From contig CALFFK010000003.1 in the NCBI GenBank assembly GCA_937957975.1, positions 1 to 52,559 on the forward strand: a stretch of 52,559 nucleotides of DNA. The letters run 5' to 3'. The notes below the pieces were generated by a model. The model did no database searches, was not told the origin of the DNA, and saw only the letters and a list, made by a program, of their open reading frames with translations. Positions 36,447-46,421 of the stretch are shown piece by piece. How positions within the stretch are numbered: position 1 is the first letter of the stretch; each line of letters begins with the position of its first letter. Both the position numbers and the translations under genes were made by a program. This stretch comes from an uncultured Neomegalonema sp. GTDB lineage: Bacteria; Pseudomonadota; Alphaproteobacteria; Rhodobacterales; Rhodobacteraceae.

Positions 36447-37175
36447 TCAAGCCTGGGTTACGCGCATCAGGGACATGCGGGCTTCGCCGAGATGTGTTTT
36501 CATACGTTCTGCGGCGAGTTCAGGCTCACGCGCACGGATGGCGTCGAGAATATCGCGGTGTTCGCGGTTGTACCGGGCAATCATCTCGGTATTGAGCGTC
36601 TTTCCACGGACTTGCGCCCACTGGGTATGGCCGCGAACCTTGCAAACCTGCGTCATCATCCATTTTATCATGGGATTGCCGGTAATTTCGGCCAGCATCA
36701 TGTGGAATGCTTCATCGGCTTCGGCAAAGGTGTTAATGTCACTGCCGCAGGTTTCCATGCGGCGCAATACTGCTTCGGCGCGATCAAAATCGCGGACCGT
36801 GGCCTGTAGCACCGCAAGACGGCAGATATGCGGCTCCAATGCAAAACGGGCATCGACGAGATCAATGGGGCGGGTCGCTTCCACGACCGCGCGGGGCGTT
36901 TCTTCATCAATATAAGAGACATATGTGCCGCTGCCCGGACGGCGCTCTACCAAACCGGCCTCTTCCAGTTGCCTCAACGCCTCGCGCAATGTGCCGCGCG
37001 CGACGGTAAAACGATCTGCCAATTCACGCTCGGCAGGAAGACGTTCGTTATGACCGTAGCGACCCTCTACAATCTCCCGGCGCAAGATTGCGAGAAGGTC
37101 GGAAGCGTTGTTCCTGGGCTTTGGTTTGGTATCGTGGGTAGTACCGCCAGTCTGGTTGAGCATTGGTATAACCAT
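36447..37175 (-). CDS. FadR-subfamily GntR regulator (FCD domain)
   Basis: The 242-residue protein has an N-terminal winged helix (about residues 25-90; LPAERELADRFTVARGTLRE and RRPGSGTYV) and a C-terminal FCD domain with acidic and His residues typical of metal-dependent ligand pockets (DRAEAVLRRME, DEAFHMMLAEITGNP, HREHRDILDAI). It senses a carboxylate-like metabolite and represses targets not evident here. A FadR-type palindrome at 37164-37174 overlaps its start, suggesting autorepression. M5 at 37163 is an alternative start. Confidence 0.9.
   Translation of the reverse strand: MVIPMLNQTGGTTHDTKPKPRNNASDLLAILRREIVEGRYGHNERLPAERELADRFTVARGTLREALRQLEEAGLVERRPGSGTYVSYIDEETPRAVVEATRPIDLVDARFALEPHICRLAVLQATVRDFDRAEAVLRRMETCGSDINTFAEADEAFHMMLAEITGNPMIKWMMTQVCKVRGHTQWAQVRGKTLNTEMIARYNREHRDILDAIRAREPELAAERMKTHLGEARMSLMRVTQA
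37164..37174. promoter_or_regulatory. Candidate FadR-type operator (autoregulatory)
   Basis: TGGTATAACCA is a perfect palindrome of TGGT and ACCA around ATA, fitting the TNGTNNNACNA consensus bound by FCD-domain GntR regulators. It covers the start codon region of the regulator at 36447-37175. A related half-site TTTATACCAGG occurs nearby at about 37257-37267. Binding by this regulator is inferred from family rule and position. Confidence 0.45.
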
Positions 37176-37283
37176 GGGTCCATCGGATCGACGCGCAAGT
37201 TATTCTGCATTGCCGATGTGATAGCCTAACATGGCGAAAACCAAAACTGAACCGAATTTATACCAGGTTGCGACATTCGGTTG

Positions 37284-37847
37284 TCAGGAAGGTTTTCCAC
37301 CACCCGGTTTTGCTTGCTCGGTCAAATCCATGACACGCGATGTACCGGATTGTACCGATGGTGAGGCGGAGGTCGGGGCAGCACCATCTTTGAGCGGGTC
37401 TTCCGCGCGGTGGATCGACCCTTCGAAATGAGCGCCTTCTTCCATCGCAATGGAGGAATGGACAATATCTCCGTTTACTCGCGCCTTTTCGGTCAGCCGA
37501 ACCTTGCGGCCCCTGATCTTACCCGTGACTGCGCCATTGACCGTCACGTCATTGGAACGGATTTCACCGTTCACCTGTGCGCTGCTGCCCACAATCAGGG
37601 TGCTGGCGTGAATGTCACCATCAACGGTGCCCTCGATTTGAAGATCCCCATCGGTAACAAGATTACCGATGACCCGAAGGTCAGCAGCAATAATGGATGG
37701 TGCAGACGGCGACGCGTTTGGTGCAGGAGGCGCCGGGCGTTCGGAAAGCGGAGGGCGCTCCGGCGCACGCACGCCGGGGGCTGAACTTTTGGATTTTGCA
37801 CCTGATCGTGGATCGATGGGTTCGTTGATCTTCGACTTTTGGAACAT
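37284..37847 (-). CDS. Bactofilin family cytoskeletal protein
   Basis: The 187-residue protein has a disordered Pro/Ser-rich N-terminus (about residues 1-55) and a central right-handed beta-helix of repeated hydrophobic-Gly turns (DLQIEGTVDGDIHA, VNGEIRSNDVTVNGAVTGKI, ARVNGDIVHSS), the bactofilin (DUF583) signature. Bactofilins polymerise into filaments without nucleotide, and often scaffold cell wall synthesis or stalk formation. The ATG at 37847 follows AAGGGCGG; a longer start at 37880 lacks such a site. No peptidoglycan hydrolase gene is adjacent. Confidence 0.9.
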   Translation of the reverse strand: MFQKSKINEPIDPRSGAKSKSSAPGVRAPERPPLSERPAPPAPNASPSAPSIIAADLRVIGNLVTDGDLQIEGTVDGDIHASTLIVGSSAQVNGEIRSNDVTVNGAVTGKIRGRKVRLTEKARVNGDIVHSSIAMEEGAHFEGSIHRAEDPLKDGAAPTSASPSVQSGTSRVMDLTEQAKPGGGKPS

Positions 37848-37962
37848 ACTGCCCGCCCTTGTAAAATATGACCCGCCCATGCGCCATTATGGGAATGGAA
37901 TCTTGGGATATCTTAATGCTGGCTGATCCCGTCTGGCAAATCAAGCCACGTTGCACAAACCA

Positions 37963-38436
37963 TCACACCAGTTCGTTCACTACCCCCAGAATTTGCGCGG
38001 CATGACCAACCGCCTTGACCTTGCGAAAGGCATGACGAACCGTTCCTGTTCCATCGATCACGAAGGTCGAACGTTCAATACCCATATAGGTCTTGCCGTA
38101 CATATTCTTCTCTTTCCAGACGCCATAATCTTCGGAAATTGTTGTTTCTTCGTCAGAAACAAGGATCACACCCAGAGAATGCCTGTCGCGGAACCTGTCG
38201 TGTTTTTTCACGCTGTCCTTCGAGACACCGATCACGACCGCCCCGGTCTTTGCAAAGTCATCGCCCAGCGCAGTGAAATCGAGTGCCTCGGTCGTGCAGC
38301 CGGGGGTATCATCCCTGGGGTAAAAATAGAGCACGACGATCTTACCCGCATAATCGGAGAGCGAGACACTGTCGCCTCCATCACGCAAGGCAGTGAACGC
38401 AGGGGCGGCGTCCCCTTCGGTGATGGTCTGGGTCAT
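37963..38436 (-). CDS. bcp: Thioredoxin-dependent peroxiredoxin Bcp
   Basis: The 157-residue peroxiredoxin reduces hydrogen peroxide and organic hydroperoxides using thioredoxin. The peroxidatic site YFYPRDDTPGCTTEALDF has the conserved Thr and Cys; no resolving Cys is seen in the usual alpha-2 position (ALDF replaces the Cys-containing form), so it is probably of the 1-Cys or atypical type. VIGVSKDSVKKHDRF is also typical. It is divergent from the AsmA-like gene, with 142 bases between. Confidence 0.94.
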   Translation of the reverse strand: MTQTITEGDAAPAFTALRDGGDSVSLSDYAGKIVVLYFYPRDDTPGCTTEALDFTALGDDFAKTGAVVIGVSKDSVKKHDRFRDRHSLGVILVSDEETTISEDYGVWKEKNMYGKTYMGIERSTFVIDGTGTVRHAFRKVKAVGHAAQILGVVNELV

Positions 38437-38578
38437 GGTTTTTCTTCTGCTGATTGCATTTGATGCTGTGTGTTTACGCGTAAATTAATACCGAGAGCGT
38501 ACGTTGAAAACGGGTGACGACGGAATGGGCGCAGATGCAGGTTTCGTTTGCGTCCCATAGTGAAGGGAGTCGCCTTTC

Positions 38579-41500
38579 TTGGCCAGACGCAAGACATCTG
38601 CCATGGGAATTTGCCTGCGATTGGTCTTTTGGCCGATTGGTATGCTGTTTCTCGCAATGGTATGTCTTGCTGTACGTTTCTCGGCGGGGCCGGTTTCTGT
38701 TCCTGTGCCGGAGAGCGCCCTTGATGCGTTGATGGCACGCGCTGCGCCCGGTTGGCGATTACAAAGCTCCGGCGCAGAATTTGATCTGATGGGCAAGGAT
38801 GGCCTCACGGGCCTCAAATTACGGGATGTTCTGTTAACGGATATTGCCGGAAAGGAAACCATAACCATTCCCGAACTCGGCTTGTCCATGGCCCTTTCCC
38901 CCACGTCCGATGTTAAAAAAACGGTTAAGGTGCGGGGCGTCAGGATCAGGGGGGCGCAGCTGGATGTGACCCGTCTGGCAGATGGCAGTTTCGCCTTTGG
39001 GCTGGGCGGTCTGACCATGGGGCAGAACACCGATAAACCGTTTTCGATAGACGATCTTTTCGATGAGGATGGCCGCTCGACGCTTCCGGGTATCTCATTG
39101 AGTGATGTGCAGGTGGCATACCGCGATGAACAGCGTGACGTGGCGTTCATGGCACATGGCTCAACGGTAATATTCAATCCAGATGGCATCGTTAGCCTTG
39201 TCGGGACGCTTGATACCGGCGAGGGAGAACCCATTGCCCTTGATCTGACGGCCAGCCGCGCACGCCAAGGCATATTCAATGTCGATGTACGATTTGCGCA
39301 TGTCGATCCCCCAATCCTCGCCACCCTTGATCCGGCTTTGGAGCCTATCAAAGACGTCCGCATGATTTTGAACGGCACGGCGCAAGCCACAATGACATCG
39401 GAGGGAACGCTGATGTCGCTCACCGCCGATATTGGCACATCGGATGGTGGGCAGGTCGTGATTGATGGTCAACCGCGTACCCTGAAAAAACTTTCAGCTG
39501 CAATTACCTATACGCCGAAAACACTGCACGCGAACATCCGGGAAATCGCCTTCGAAGAAGCAGGTCTTTCCGTATCAGGCCGCGCAATGGTCCACCGTGA
39601 CGCACAGGATCGCTGGAGTGTCACAGCGCAGGCTCCTGCTGTCCGCTATACCGACTATGCCAGCGGCGCGTCGATTGTATCAAGCCAAACCGCAGTTTCG
39701 GCGCAAATCGCAGACGGTAGGCTGATACTCGATAATTTAAAAACAACGGCTCCGATCATTCGTTTGCCGCGTGAGAAAATTGTCGCGAAACTCGCGTCTC
39801 TGACCTTATCGGGCCTTGTTGATCCTGACGCGGGGCGGATCAATCTTGAGAACGTAGTCGCAAACGGCATTGACGCGGCTTTGGACGGAGCGTCACTGAA
39901 AGTGAAGCGCCTTACCGGCTCGCTGCGAGGCAAGGGTAACGCGGCATCCCTGCATAAAGGCGCTTTGGATGATTTCACCTGGGACATTGCAACCGAAATC
40001 CCCGCCATCGCCTATGCGGATAAGAGCAATGAGGCTCGTATTACTGCGGGTCAGACAATGCTTGCAGCGCGCTTCGCAAATGGATGGCTTACGATTGACG
40101 ATCTGAAGGTCGCTGGTTCAGACATCCAATCACCGCATGACAATATCCGTGCGATGGTTGCTTCACTTGCCGTGTCAGGGACGGTCGATCCCACCAAGGG
40201 TCGCATTGATCTGGCAACAGTAAGGGCACAAAGCATCAACGCCACTCTCGATGGTGCTCCCTTGCGAATAAAGGGGATGGTCGGTTCGCTGCACCAGGAG
40301 AGGAATGGTGGTGACTGGACCGCTACAGCCCAGGCCCCTGCCCTGAGCTATATACATCCGGCAAACGGCGCAGCAATAACGACAGGCCATACCAAAATTA
40401 CTGTACGTCTTGCCCATGGACGGCTGGTGATTGATGATCTTGGAGCGACAGCATCAAGCATCCATTTCCCGCGAGACGAGATATTCGCAAGGGTCGCGTC
40501 GATTGGCGTGGCGGGCACCATTGATCGCGAAGCCAGCCGCATCGATCTGACGACATTCGTTGTGCAGGGTATCGACGCCCATCTCGACGGCACACCAATA
40601 CAAGCCGCGACCCTATCAGGATCGGCTTCGATCATTGGCGAGTTGGCATCCCTGAACAGCATCCGGCTGGATGGGGTTGCCTTACATTCTGACGATATCA
40701 ATCTTGATCTCGGAATGGCCATGGTGGACGGAAAGATCAACCTCGCCAGTGGTTTTACCTCAATCGATTCCCTGTCACTTGCCTCCCTTCATGCAGCCAT
40801 GCCAGAGGGAAATCTGGTCGTCATTGATGAACTCACAGCGACGGCACAAATCGATACGAAATCGGGTTGGGCGCGTGTGGTGGACCTACGCGCGCCTCTA
40901 GCGCGGGTTCGGCTGCCGAAACTCTACGATACACCATTGATGATCAAGTCGATTGACCTTGATCTGGACCGAAATGGCGCATCGGTTGCGATTCCAAGAT
41001 TCACTGCACAAATCGATGGACTGCCAGTGACAATGAAGGCCGCATTGGAAACAATAGGAGAGGACAAGCGCGCCCGGATTGATCTGACCACAGGCGCGAC
41101 ATCTTTCGAGCATATCCCTCGCCTATGGCCAAAAGGTGTTGCGCCGGGGGGCTTCAAATGGGTGTCGAAAAACGTCCTCGCCGGAACCGTCTCTGGCCTT
41201 GTGTTGAAAGCACGGATTGATACGGCAAATCCTGATGACGATGCGCTCGCGCTCACGTTTGATTTCACAGATGCGATAGCTACTGCCGTACGTGGTTTGC
41301 CGCCGATTCGCCGGGGTCGCGGGCGGGGGCAGGTTACGCTCGACCGGATCGACGTTTATCTGGATGACGGGCATGTTGATGTGCCACAGACGCCGGGCTT
41401 TGCATTGGGTAAGTCCCGCTTCACAATCCCCGACTTCCAACCGCGTGTCCCGGAAGGGCAAATCGCATTGGATGTGAACGGTCCTGTTGGTGCGATCCTG

Positions 41501-43186
41501 AGATTTCTGGACCACGAGCCACTGGCGCTGATCTCGAAATCAGGTCTGGATATGGACACGGCGTCAGGGGATGCTTCAGGGACACTTCAGGTCAAGCTGC
41601 CCCTGTCTTCCGATCTTGATATTGAAGACGTCGATTTTCTCGCCAACGCTGATATACGCGATTTTTCCCTGTCCGAACCCCATACCGAGATGACGATTAC
41701 AGGCGACACCATGACGGTTGCGATTGCACCTGACGGGTTAACGTTTCGTTCTGACGCGCGGGTCGATGGCCTGTCGGCACGGGTCGAGTATAAACAGGCA
41801 TTCTCAAAACCTGCGACCGGCGAACCGGAAGGCGTACTTACCCTGCAATCCTACCTCACACGCGAAGATTTTGCGCTGCGGGCTGGCGTAGATATCAGTG
41901 ACTATTTCGACGGAGTTGCCGTTATTGATGCAAAGGTCGATCTTTTTACGGGTGGCGGGACGCGTTTTGCTGCGAATACCGATCTGACCGGCTCGACGTT
42001 GCGGATTGATCGGCTCGGCTGGACCAAGACAGATGGAGTGCCGGTCACGGTTTCTGTTGCGGGCTTTCGCAATCCAGACGGTGCAGGGCAAATCGAGAAA
42101 ATCCTACTGCGCGGGCCGGGCATGTCCGCAGCCGGGCGCATTGGCTTCGATGCGGGAGGTACGGTCAGGCTGATCGATTTCGACCGTATCATACTCACGG
42201 ATTTGATGGATGTCGGCGTCAGCTTTCACAAGGGAGGCGATACCGATGCACGCCGAATCGAGGTGGCGGGGGCTTTTCTCGATCTGCGCCGCCCGTTTTC
42301 GGATGCGGTAAATGCGAATACGAAAGACAAGAAAAAATCACCTAGCGGGAAGGGCAGAATCACCGAAATCACCACTCGCCTTGCGTTGGTAAAACTACGC
42401 GATGATCTCGACATCGCCAATCTTGGTGGGGGTTTGCGGTTTCAGGGCGACCAGCTTGATGCGGCCCGGATAAATGGCCAATTCAACAGCATAGCGCCAG
42501 CGCAACTTCTGGCGAAACGCCGTGGAGATGGCCTTGCGATCCACCTGACATCACCGGACGCAGGCGCGTTCCTTCAGGCGGCGTCGGTCTTCGAAGGGGC
42601 CACGGGGGGGCAACTACGCCTCGATGCGCATACCCGCGATTCCGAATTGCAGACGCACATCGCCGGGGTTGCCAGCGTCAATGGTATCACCATCCGTAAT
42701 TCGCAAACGATGCGTGAAATTTTTTCCGGGGGAGCCATTGGCTCATTAACACAGCAAATGCTTTCGGGGAGTGGCCTTTCATTCACAAAGGTCGAGTTGC
42801 CATTTTCAGGCATTGCAGGCCGGTGGTCGATCCAGGACGGTCTTGCATGGGGCAATGCTCTTGGCCTTACGCTGGACGGCACTTACGATATTGAAAGCAA
42901 GGGTATCGACCTGGCTGGTACAGTTTCACCCGCCTATGCAATCAACGGGGCACTCGGTGCGGTGCCATTGCTTGGCACTTTCCTGACAGGGGGAGAGGGC
43001 GAAGGGGTCTTTGGTGTCACTTACGCAGTGCGGGGGACGACGGAGACGCCGGATGTCTGGGTAAATCCACTTTCCGCAATCGCACCCGGTTTCCTGCGAA
43101 AAATCGTTTCCGGGGTTATGGATGGGCGCGGTGTGGCAAGTACGACTCCCTCGCGCAGCCCAAGCGTAGCCGGGGTAGACCGTTGA
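38579..43186 (+). CDS. Very large AsmA-like (DUF3971-type) envelope protein with internal repeats
   Basis: The 1535-residue protein has an N-terminal membrane anchor (about residues 9-36; LVFWPIGMLFLAMVCLAVRF) and a long periplasmic beta-rich body. The C-terminus (FSGIAGRWSIQDGLAWGNAL...DLAGTVSPAYAINGALG) is typical of AsmA-like/YhdP-family lipid-transport bridges in alphaproteobacteria. Residues about 340-690 hold three similar tandem modules. Such proteins are thought to move phospholipids between the membranes. Translation is taken from TTG 38579, with GGGAG nine bases upstream; an ATG eight codons later would lose the basic N-terminus. It is followed by the ExoD gene after about 90 bases. 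Confidence 0.85.
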   Translation: MARRKTSAMGICLRLVFWPIGMLFLAMVCLAVRFSAGPVSVPVPESALDALMARAAPGWRLQSSGAEFDLMGKDGLTGLKLRDVLLTDIAGKETITIPELGLSMALSPTSDVKKTVKVRGVRIRGAQLDVTRLADGSFAFGLGGLTMGQNTDKPFSIDDLFDEDGRSTLPGISLSDVQVAYRDEQRDVAFMAHGSTVIFNPDGIVSLVGTLDTGEGEPIALDLTASRARQGIFNVDVRFAHVDPPILATLDPALEPIKDVRMILNGTAQATMTSEGTLMSLTADIGTSDGGQVVIDGQPRTLKKLSAAITYTPKTLHANIREIAFEEAGLSVSGRAMVHRDAQDRWSVTAQAPAVRYTDYASGASIVSSQTAVSAQIADGRLILDNLKTTAPIIRLPREKIVAKLASLTLSGLVDPDAGRINLENVVANGIDAALDGASLKVKRLTGSLRGKGNAASLHKGALDDFTWDIATEIPAIAYADKSNEARITAGQTMLAARFANGWLTIDDLKVAGSDIQSPHDNIRAMVASLAVSGTVDPTKGRIDLATVRAQSINATLDGAPLRIKGMVGSLHQERNGGDWTATAQAPALSYIHPANGAAITTGHTKITVRLAHGRLVIDDLGATASSIHFPRDEIFARVASIGVAGTIDREASRIDLTTFVVQGIDAHLDGTPIQAATLSGSASIIGELASLNSIRLDGVALHSDDINLDLGMAMVDGKINLASGFTSIDSLSLASLHAAMPEGNLVVIDELTATAQIDTKSGWARVVDLRAPLARVRLPKLYDTPLMIKSIDLDLDRNGASVAIPRFTAQIDGLPVTMKAALETIGEDKRARIDLTTGATSFEHIPRLWPKGVAPGGFKWVSKNVLAGTVSGLVLKARIDTANPDDDALALTFDFTDAIATAVRGLPPIRRGRGRGQVTLDRIDVYLDDGHVDVPQTPGFALGKSRFTIPDFQPRVPEGQIALDVNGPVGAILRFLDHEPLALISKSGLDMDTASGDASGTLQVKLPLSSDLDIEDVDFLANADIRDFSLSEPHTEMTITGDTMTVAIAPDGLTFRSDARVDGLSARVEYKQAFSKPATGEPEGVLTLQSYLTREDFALRAGVDISDYFDGVAVIDAKVDLFTGGGTRFAANTDLTGSTLRIDRLGWTKTDGVPVTVSVAGFRNPDGAGQIEKILLRGPGMSAAGRIGFDAGGTVRLIDFDRIILTDLMDVGVSFHKGGDTDARRIEVAGAFLDLRRPFSDAVNANTKDKKKSPSGKGRITEITTRLALVKLRDDLDIANLGGGLRFQGDQLDAARINGQFNSIAPAQLLAKRRGDGLAIHLTSPDAGAFLQAASVFEGATGGQLRLDAHTRDSELQTHIAGVASVNGITIRNSQTMREIFSGGAIGSLTQQMLSGSGLSFTKVELPFSGIAGRWSIQDGLAWGNALGLTLDGTYDIESKGIDLAGTVSPAYAINGALGAVPLLGTFLTGGEGEGVFGVTYAVRGTTETPDVWVNPLSAIAPGFLRKIVSGVMDGRGVASTTPSRSPSVAGVDR

Positions 43187-43278
43187 GGGAATACTCCGAT
43201 TTACTTGATGGGAAGACCGCGTAAATAGAAAGGAATTACCGACACCGATTCGGGTTTTCCCCGCGACAGGAGGGCGTC

Positions 43279-43890
43279 GTGGCCAACAAACTTGAGGATA
43301 TTCTCGATCATCTCGGAAATTCCGGAAATGGCGAGACGACATCAATCGGTGAAATGCTCGATGCGTTCAAGAACCGCTCGCTTGGTGTTCTGCTAACACT
43401 TCTTGGCGCGCTTGCGGCAATCCCCGTTATCGGCGGATTACCCGGTGCGCCGCTCGTGCTGTGTATTCTGATCTTCGTTGCCATCGGGCAATCGATCTTT
43501 TCCGATGGGGGGCTTTGGGCTCCACAACGGTTGCGCCGTATCGAAATCAACAGCGCGAAACTCGCGAAAGGGATCGGGAAAGCGAAACCCTGGGCGCGCA
43601 GGATAGATAATCTCGTCAAGAATCGATTGTCGTGGTTTGCCGAAGGTAGAATCGCAACTTTTGCCATCACCACCTGTGCAACGATCCTCGCCCTCAGTTT
43701 TCTGCCGCTTTCATTCGTGCCGTGGGGCGTGGGCGCGCCGGCACTGGCCATTACGGCTTTCGGCCTTGCCCTTCTGGGAAAGGATGGGCTGTTCGCACTG
43801 TTCGGATACGCTTTCGTCGCCGCAACGCTCTATGTTGCGCTGGTGTTCCTCCCCGGCTTTTGGTTCATCCCGGAAATATGGGAATCCTGA
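43279..43890 (+). CDS. exoD: ExoD-family membrane protein
   Basis: The 203-residue protein matches ExoD of rhizobia, an inner-membrane protein of unsettled biochemistry linked to exopolysaccharide production and alkali tolerance. Three to four hydrophobic segments are seen, with the conserved TTSIGEMLDAFKNRSLGVLL and PGAPLVLCILIFVAIGQSIF. It starts at GTG 43279 with a strong AGGAGGG site seven bases upstream. It follows the AsmA-like gene and converges on the GMC oxidoreductase gene. The symbol is from family resemblance. Confidence 0.85.
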   Translation: MANKLEDILDHLGNSGNGETTSIGEMLDAFKNRSLGVLLTLLGALAAIPVIGGLPGAPLVLCILIFVAIGQSIFSDGGLWAPQRLRRIEINSAKLAKGIGKAKPWARRIDNLVKNRLSWFAEGRIATFAITTCATILALSFLPLSFVPWGVGAPALAITAFGLALLGKDGLFALFGYAFVAATLYVALVFLPGFWFIPEIWES

Positions 43891-43996
43891 GATTGAGCGG
43901 AATATGAATCACGCTGATAAGCACATGATCCGCCCCAAATGTAACTTTCAAGAGTTTCAATCTGCTAATGATAGAGGCCAACCTGAATGCAAAGGT

Positions 43997-45622
43997 CTAG
44001 GCGGACCCGATCCATCGCGCTGCCTTCTCGGCAATCATAAGGGTCGGTCCGTTGGTATTGCCGCTCGTGATCGTCGGCATGATGGACGCATCGACCACCC
44101 GTAATCCCTGGACACCCTTCACTTGCAAGCGTGGATCGACAACAGCCAAGGGATCGTTGGCCGCCCCCATTTTCGCCGTGCCGACCGGATGAAAAATCGT
44201 CGTCGCAATATCTCCAGCCAGCCGCCACAGTTCTTCATCGCTTTGATACTGAACACCCGGTCGATATTCCTCTGGCCCAAACCGCGTGAGAGCGGGCTGC
44301 GCTGCGATTTTACGAACCTGCCGAAGGCTCTGCGCTGCAACCAGCCGGTCCTCATCCGTTGCCAGATAATTCGGCGTTATGAGCGGAGCGGCATCCACTT
44401 CACCGTCACGCAGACGGATCGTTCCCCGGCTTGTCGGATTGAGGTTACAGACGCTGACGGTGAAGGCCGGAAAGGGATGCAGATCTTCACCGAACGCTTC
44501 CAGTGACAAGGGCTGCACATGGTATTGCAGATTGGGGTGTTGACGCCCCGGATCGGATCGTGTGAAAGCCCCCAGTTGACTGGGGGCCATGCTCATGGGG
44601 CCAGTACGACGCCAGAAATACTCAAGACCAATGCGCAGCTTACCCGTCAAGTTGTTCGCAAGCGTGTTCAACGTGCGCGCATTGCTGACCTTGAACACTG
44701 CGCGAATTTGCAAATGGTCCTGCAGGTTCCCGCCAACGCCGGGAAGGTCATGCAGCACATCAATCCCATTATCCCGCAAATGCGCAGCGGGGCCGATGCC
44801 GGAACGTAGCAGAAGATGCGGCGAACCAACAGCCCCCGCACTCAGGATCGTCTCGCGCGCTGCGGTCAGCACCTGACCGTCCTGCAAAGTCACACCAGTA
44901 CAACGACGCCCGGCAAAGGTGAGGCGCGCAACATCGGCCCCGGTGCGGATTGTCAGATTTTGGCGATCTTTCGCGGGTCGCAAAAACGCCTTTGAAGTAT
45001 TCCAGCGCCATCCGTTGCGCTGGGTCACATCAAAATATCCGACACCCGCATTGTCGCCGGTGTTGAAATCCTCCGTGCGTTCTATTCCGGTTTCAGTCGC
45101 AGCAGTGGCAAAAGCATCCAGAATGTCCCACTGCAATCGCTGCTTCTCGATCCGCCATTCGCCGCCATGCCCATGGAAATCCGAGAACCGCGCGTTCCCG
45201 CCTATTGCCGGATCTGCTCCATCATCGAGCTTGAAATGATCCTCATGGGCCATGAAATCCGGCAGCGTATTCTCCCACCGCCAGCCCTCTTCGCCTGTCG
45301 CCGTCGCCCAACCATCATAATCGCGCGCCTGACCACGCATATAAATCATGCCATTGATCGAGGAACAGCCGCCCAGCACCTTTCCGCGCGGATAGATAAG
45401 CGCGCGTCCGTTCAGGCCCGGTTCGGCCTCGGTGCGGTACATCCAGTCAGTGCGGGGGTTGTTAATGCAATAGAGATAGCCAACCGGAATGTGAATCCAG
45501 TGGTAATCATCGCGCCCACCAGCCTCAAGCAGCAGAACCCGCTTACCAGGATCAGCACTGAGGCGATTGGCGAGCAAGCACCCGGCAGTGCCTGCACCAA
45601 CGATGATGTAATCATATTCCAT
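43997..45622 (-). CDS. GMC-family FAD oxidoreductase (choline dehydrogenase-like)
   Basis: The 541-residue flavoprotein belongs to the glucose-methanol-choline family. The N-terminal FAD motif is [21 protein letters not shown] signature 1 is in [19 protein letters not shown], signature 2 in [16 protein letters not shown], and the catalytic His is in [11 protein letters not shown]. These enzymes oxidise alcohols to aldehydes with quinone or oxygen. The ATG at 45622 is preferred: it lies four bases after the glpQ stop and starts with the FAD motif. Its place as last gene of the glycerol transporter operon suggests a polyol or glycerol-derived alcohol substrate, which is inference. Confidence 0.9.
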   Translation of the reverse strand: MEYDYIIVGAGTAGCLLANRLSADPGKRVLLLEAGGRDDYHWIHIPVGYLYCINNPRTDWMYRTEAEPGLNGRALIYPRGKVLGGCSSINGMIYMRGQARDYDGWATATGEEGWRWENTLPDFMAHEDHFKLDDGADPAIGGNARFSDFHGHGGEWRIEKQRLQWDILDAFATAATETGIERTEDFNTGDNAGVGYFDVTQRNGWRWNTSKAFLRPAKDRQNLTIRTGADVARLTFAGRRCTGVTLQDGQVLTAARETILSAGAVGSPHLLLRSGIGPAAHLRDNGIDVLHDLPGVGGNLQDHLQIRAVFKVSNARTLNTLANNLTGKLRIGLEYFWRRTGPMSMAPSQLGAFTRSDPGRQHPNLQYHVQPLSLEAFGEDLHPFPAFTVSVCNLNPTSRGTIRLRDGEVDAAPLITPNYLATDEDRLVAAQSLRQVRKIAAQPALTRFGPEEYRPGVQYQSDEELWRLAGDIATTIFHPVGTAKMGAANDPLAVVDPRLQVKGVQGLRVVDASIMPTITSGNTNGPTLMIAEKAARWIGSA

Positions 45623-45626
45623 TGGT

Positions 45627-46421
45627 TCAAACTCGTCCGAGTGCGAACCCTTTGGCAATGTAATTCCGCACGAAATAGATCACGAAAGCACCCGGAATGA
45701 TGGTCAGACACCCTGCTGCCGCCAACAACCCCAGCTCATAACCGGACGAAGAAGCCGTCTTCGTCATAATTGCCGCAATGGGTTTGGCGTCTACCGCCGT
45801 CAGCGTCTTTGCCAGCAACAGCTCTACCCATGAGAACATGAAGCAAAAGAACGCCGCCACACCAATCCCACTGGTGATTGTTGGAACGAAGATGCGGAAA
45901 AAGAAGCTGCCGAAGCTATGACCATCGACATAGGCCGTCTCGTCAAGTTCCTTCGGAACGCCCGACATGAACCCTTCGAGAATCCAGACCGCCAGCGGAA
46001 TATTGAACAGACAATGCGCCAGTGCCACGGCGATATGTGTGTCGAACAGGCCGACTGAAGAATAAAGTTGCAGGAACGGCAACGCGAAGACCGCCGGAGG
46101 GGCCATGCGATTGGTCAGCAGCCAGAAGAACAGGTGCTTATCGCCCGTAAATCGAAACCGTGAAAAGGCATAGGCGGCGGGCAGCGCGACCGCGAGAGAG
46201 ATGATCGTGTTAATCGTCACATAGATCATGGAGTTGAAGTAACCCCAATACCATGTTGGATCGTTGAAGATGACCTTGTAATTTTCCAACGTGAATTGCT
46301 GCGGCCACAGGGTAAAACCGCCCAGAATTTCGTTCGTCGTTTTGAACGACATGGCGAGCAGCCAATAGATCGGCAACATGAGGAATATTATGTAGAGCGT
46401 TGGGACCAGCCAGCGTTTCAT
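45627..46421 (-). CDS. glpQ: Glycerol ABC transporter permease GlpQ (rhizobial type)
   Basis: The 264-residue inner-membrane permease has six predicted helices and the EAA loop (GVPKELDETAYVDGHSFGSF) that docks the ATPase. Together with GlpP it forms the channel of the GlpVSTPQ importer. It overlaps glpP by one base. It is assigned GlpQ from its place as second permease and the overall operon match to rhizobial glycerol uptake loci; sequence alone shows a carbohydrate-type (CUT1) MalG-like permease. Confidence 0.88.
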   Translation of the reverse strand: MKRWLVPTLYIIFLMLPIYWLLAMSFKTTNEILGGFTLWPQQFTLENYKVIFNDPTWYWGYFNSMIYVTINTIISLAVALPAAYAFSRFRFTGDKHLFFWLLTNRMAPPAVFALPFLQLYSSVGLFDTHIAVALAHCLFNIPLAVWILEGFMSGVPKELDETAYVDGHSFGSFFFRIFVPTITSGIGVAAFFCFMFSWVELLLAKTLTAVDAKPIAAIMTKTASSSGYELGLLAAAGCLTIIPGAFVIYFVRNYIAKGFALGRV

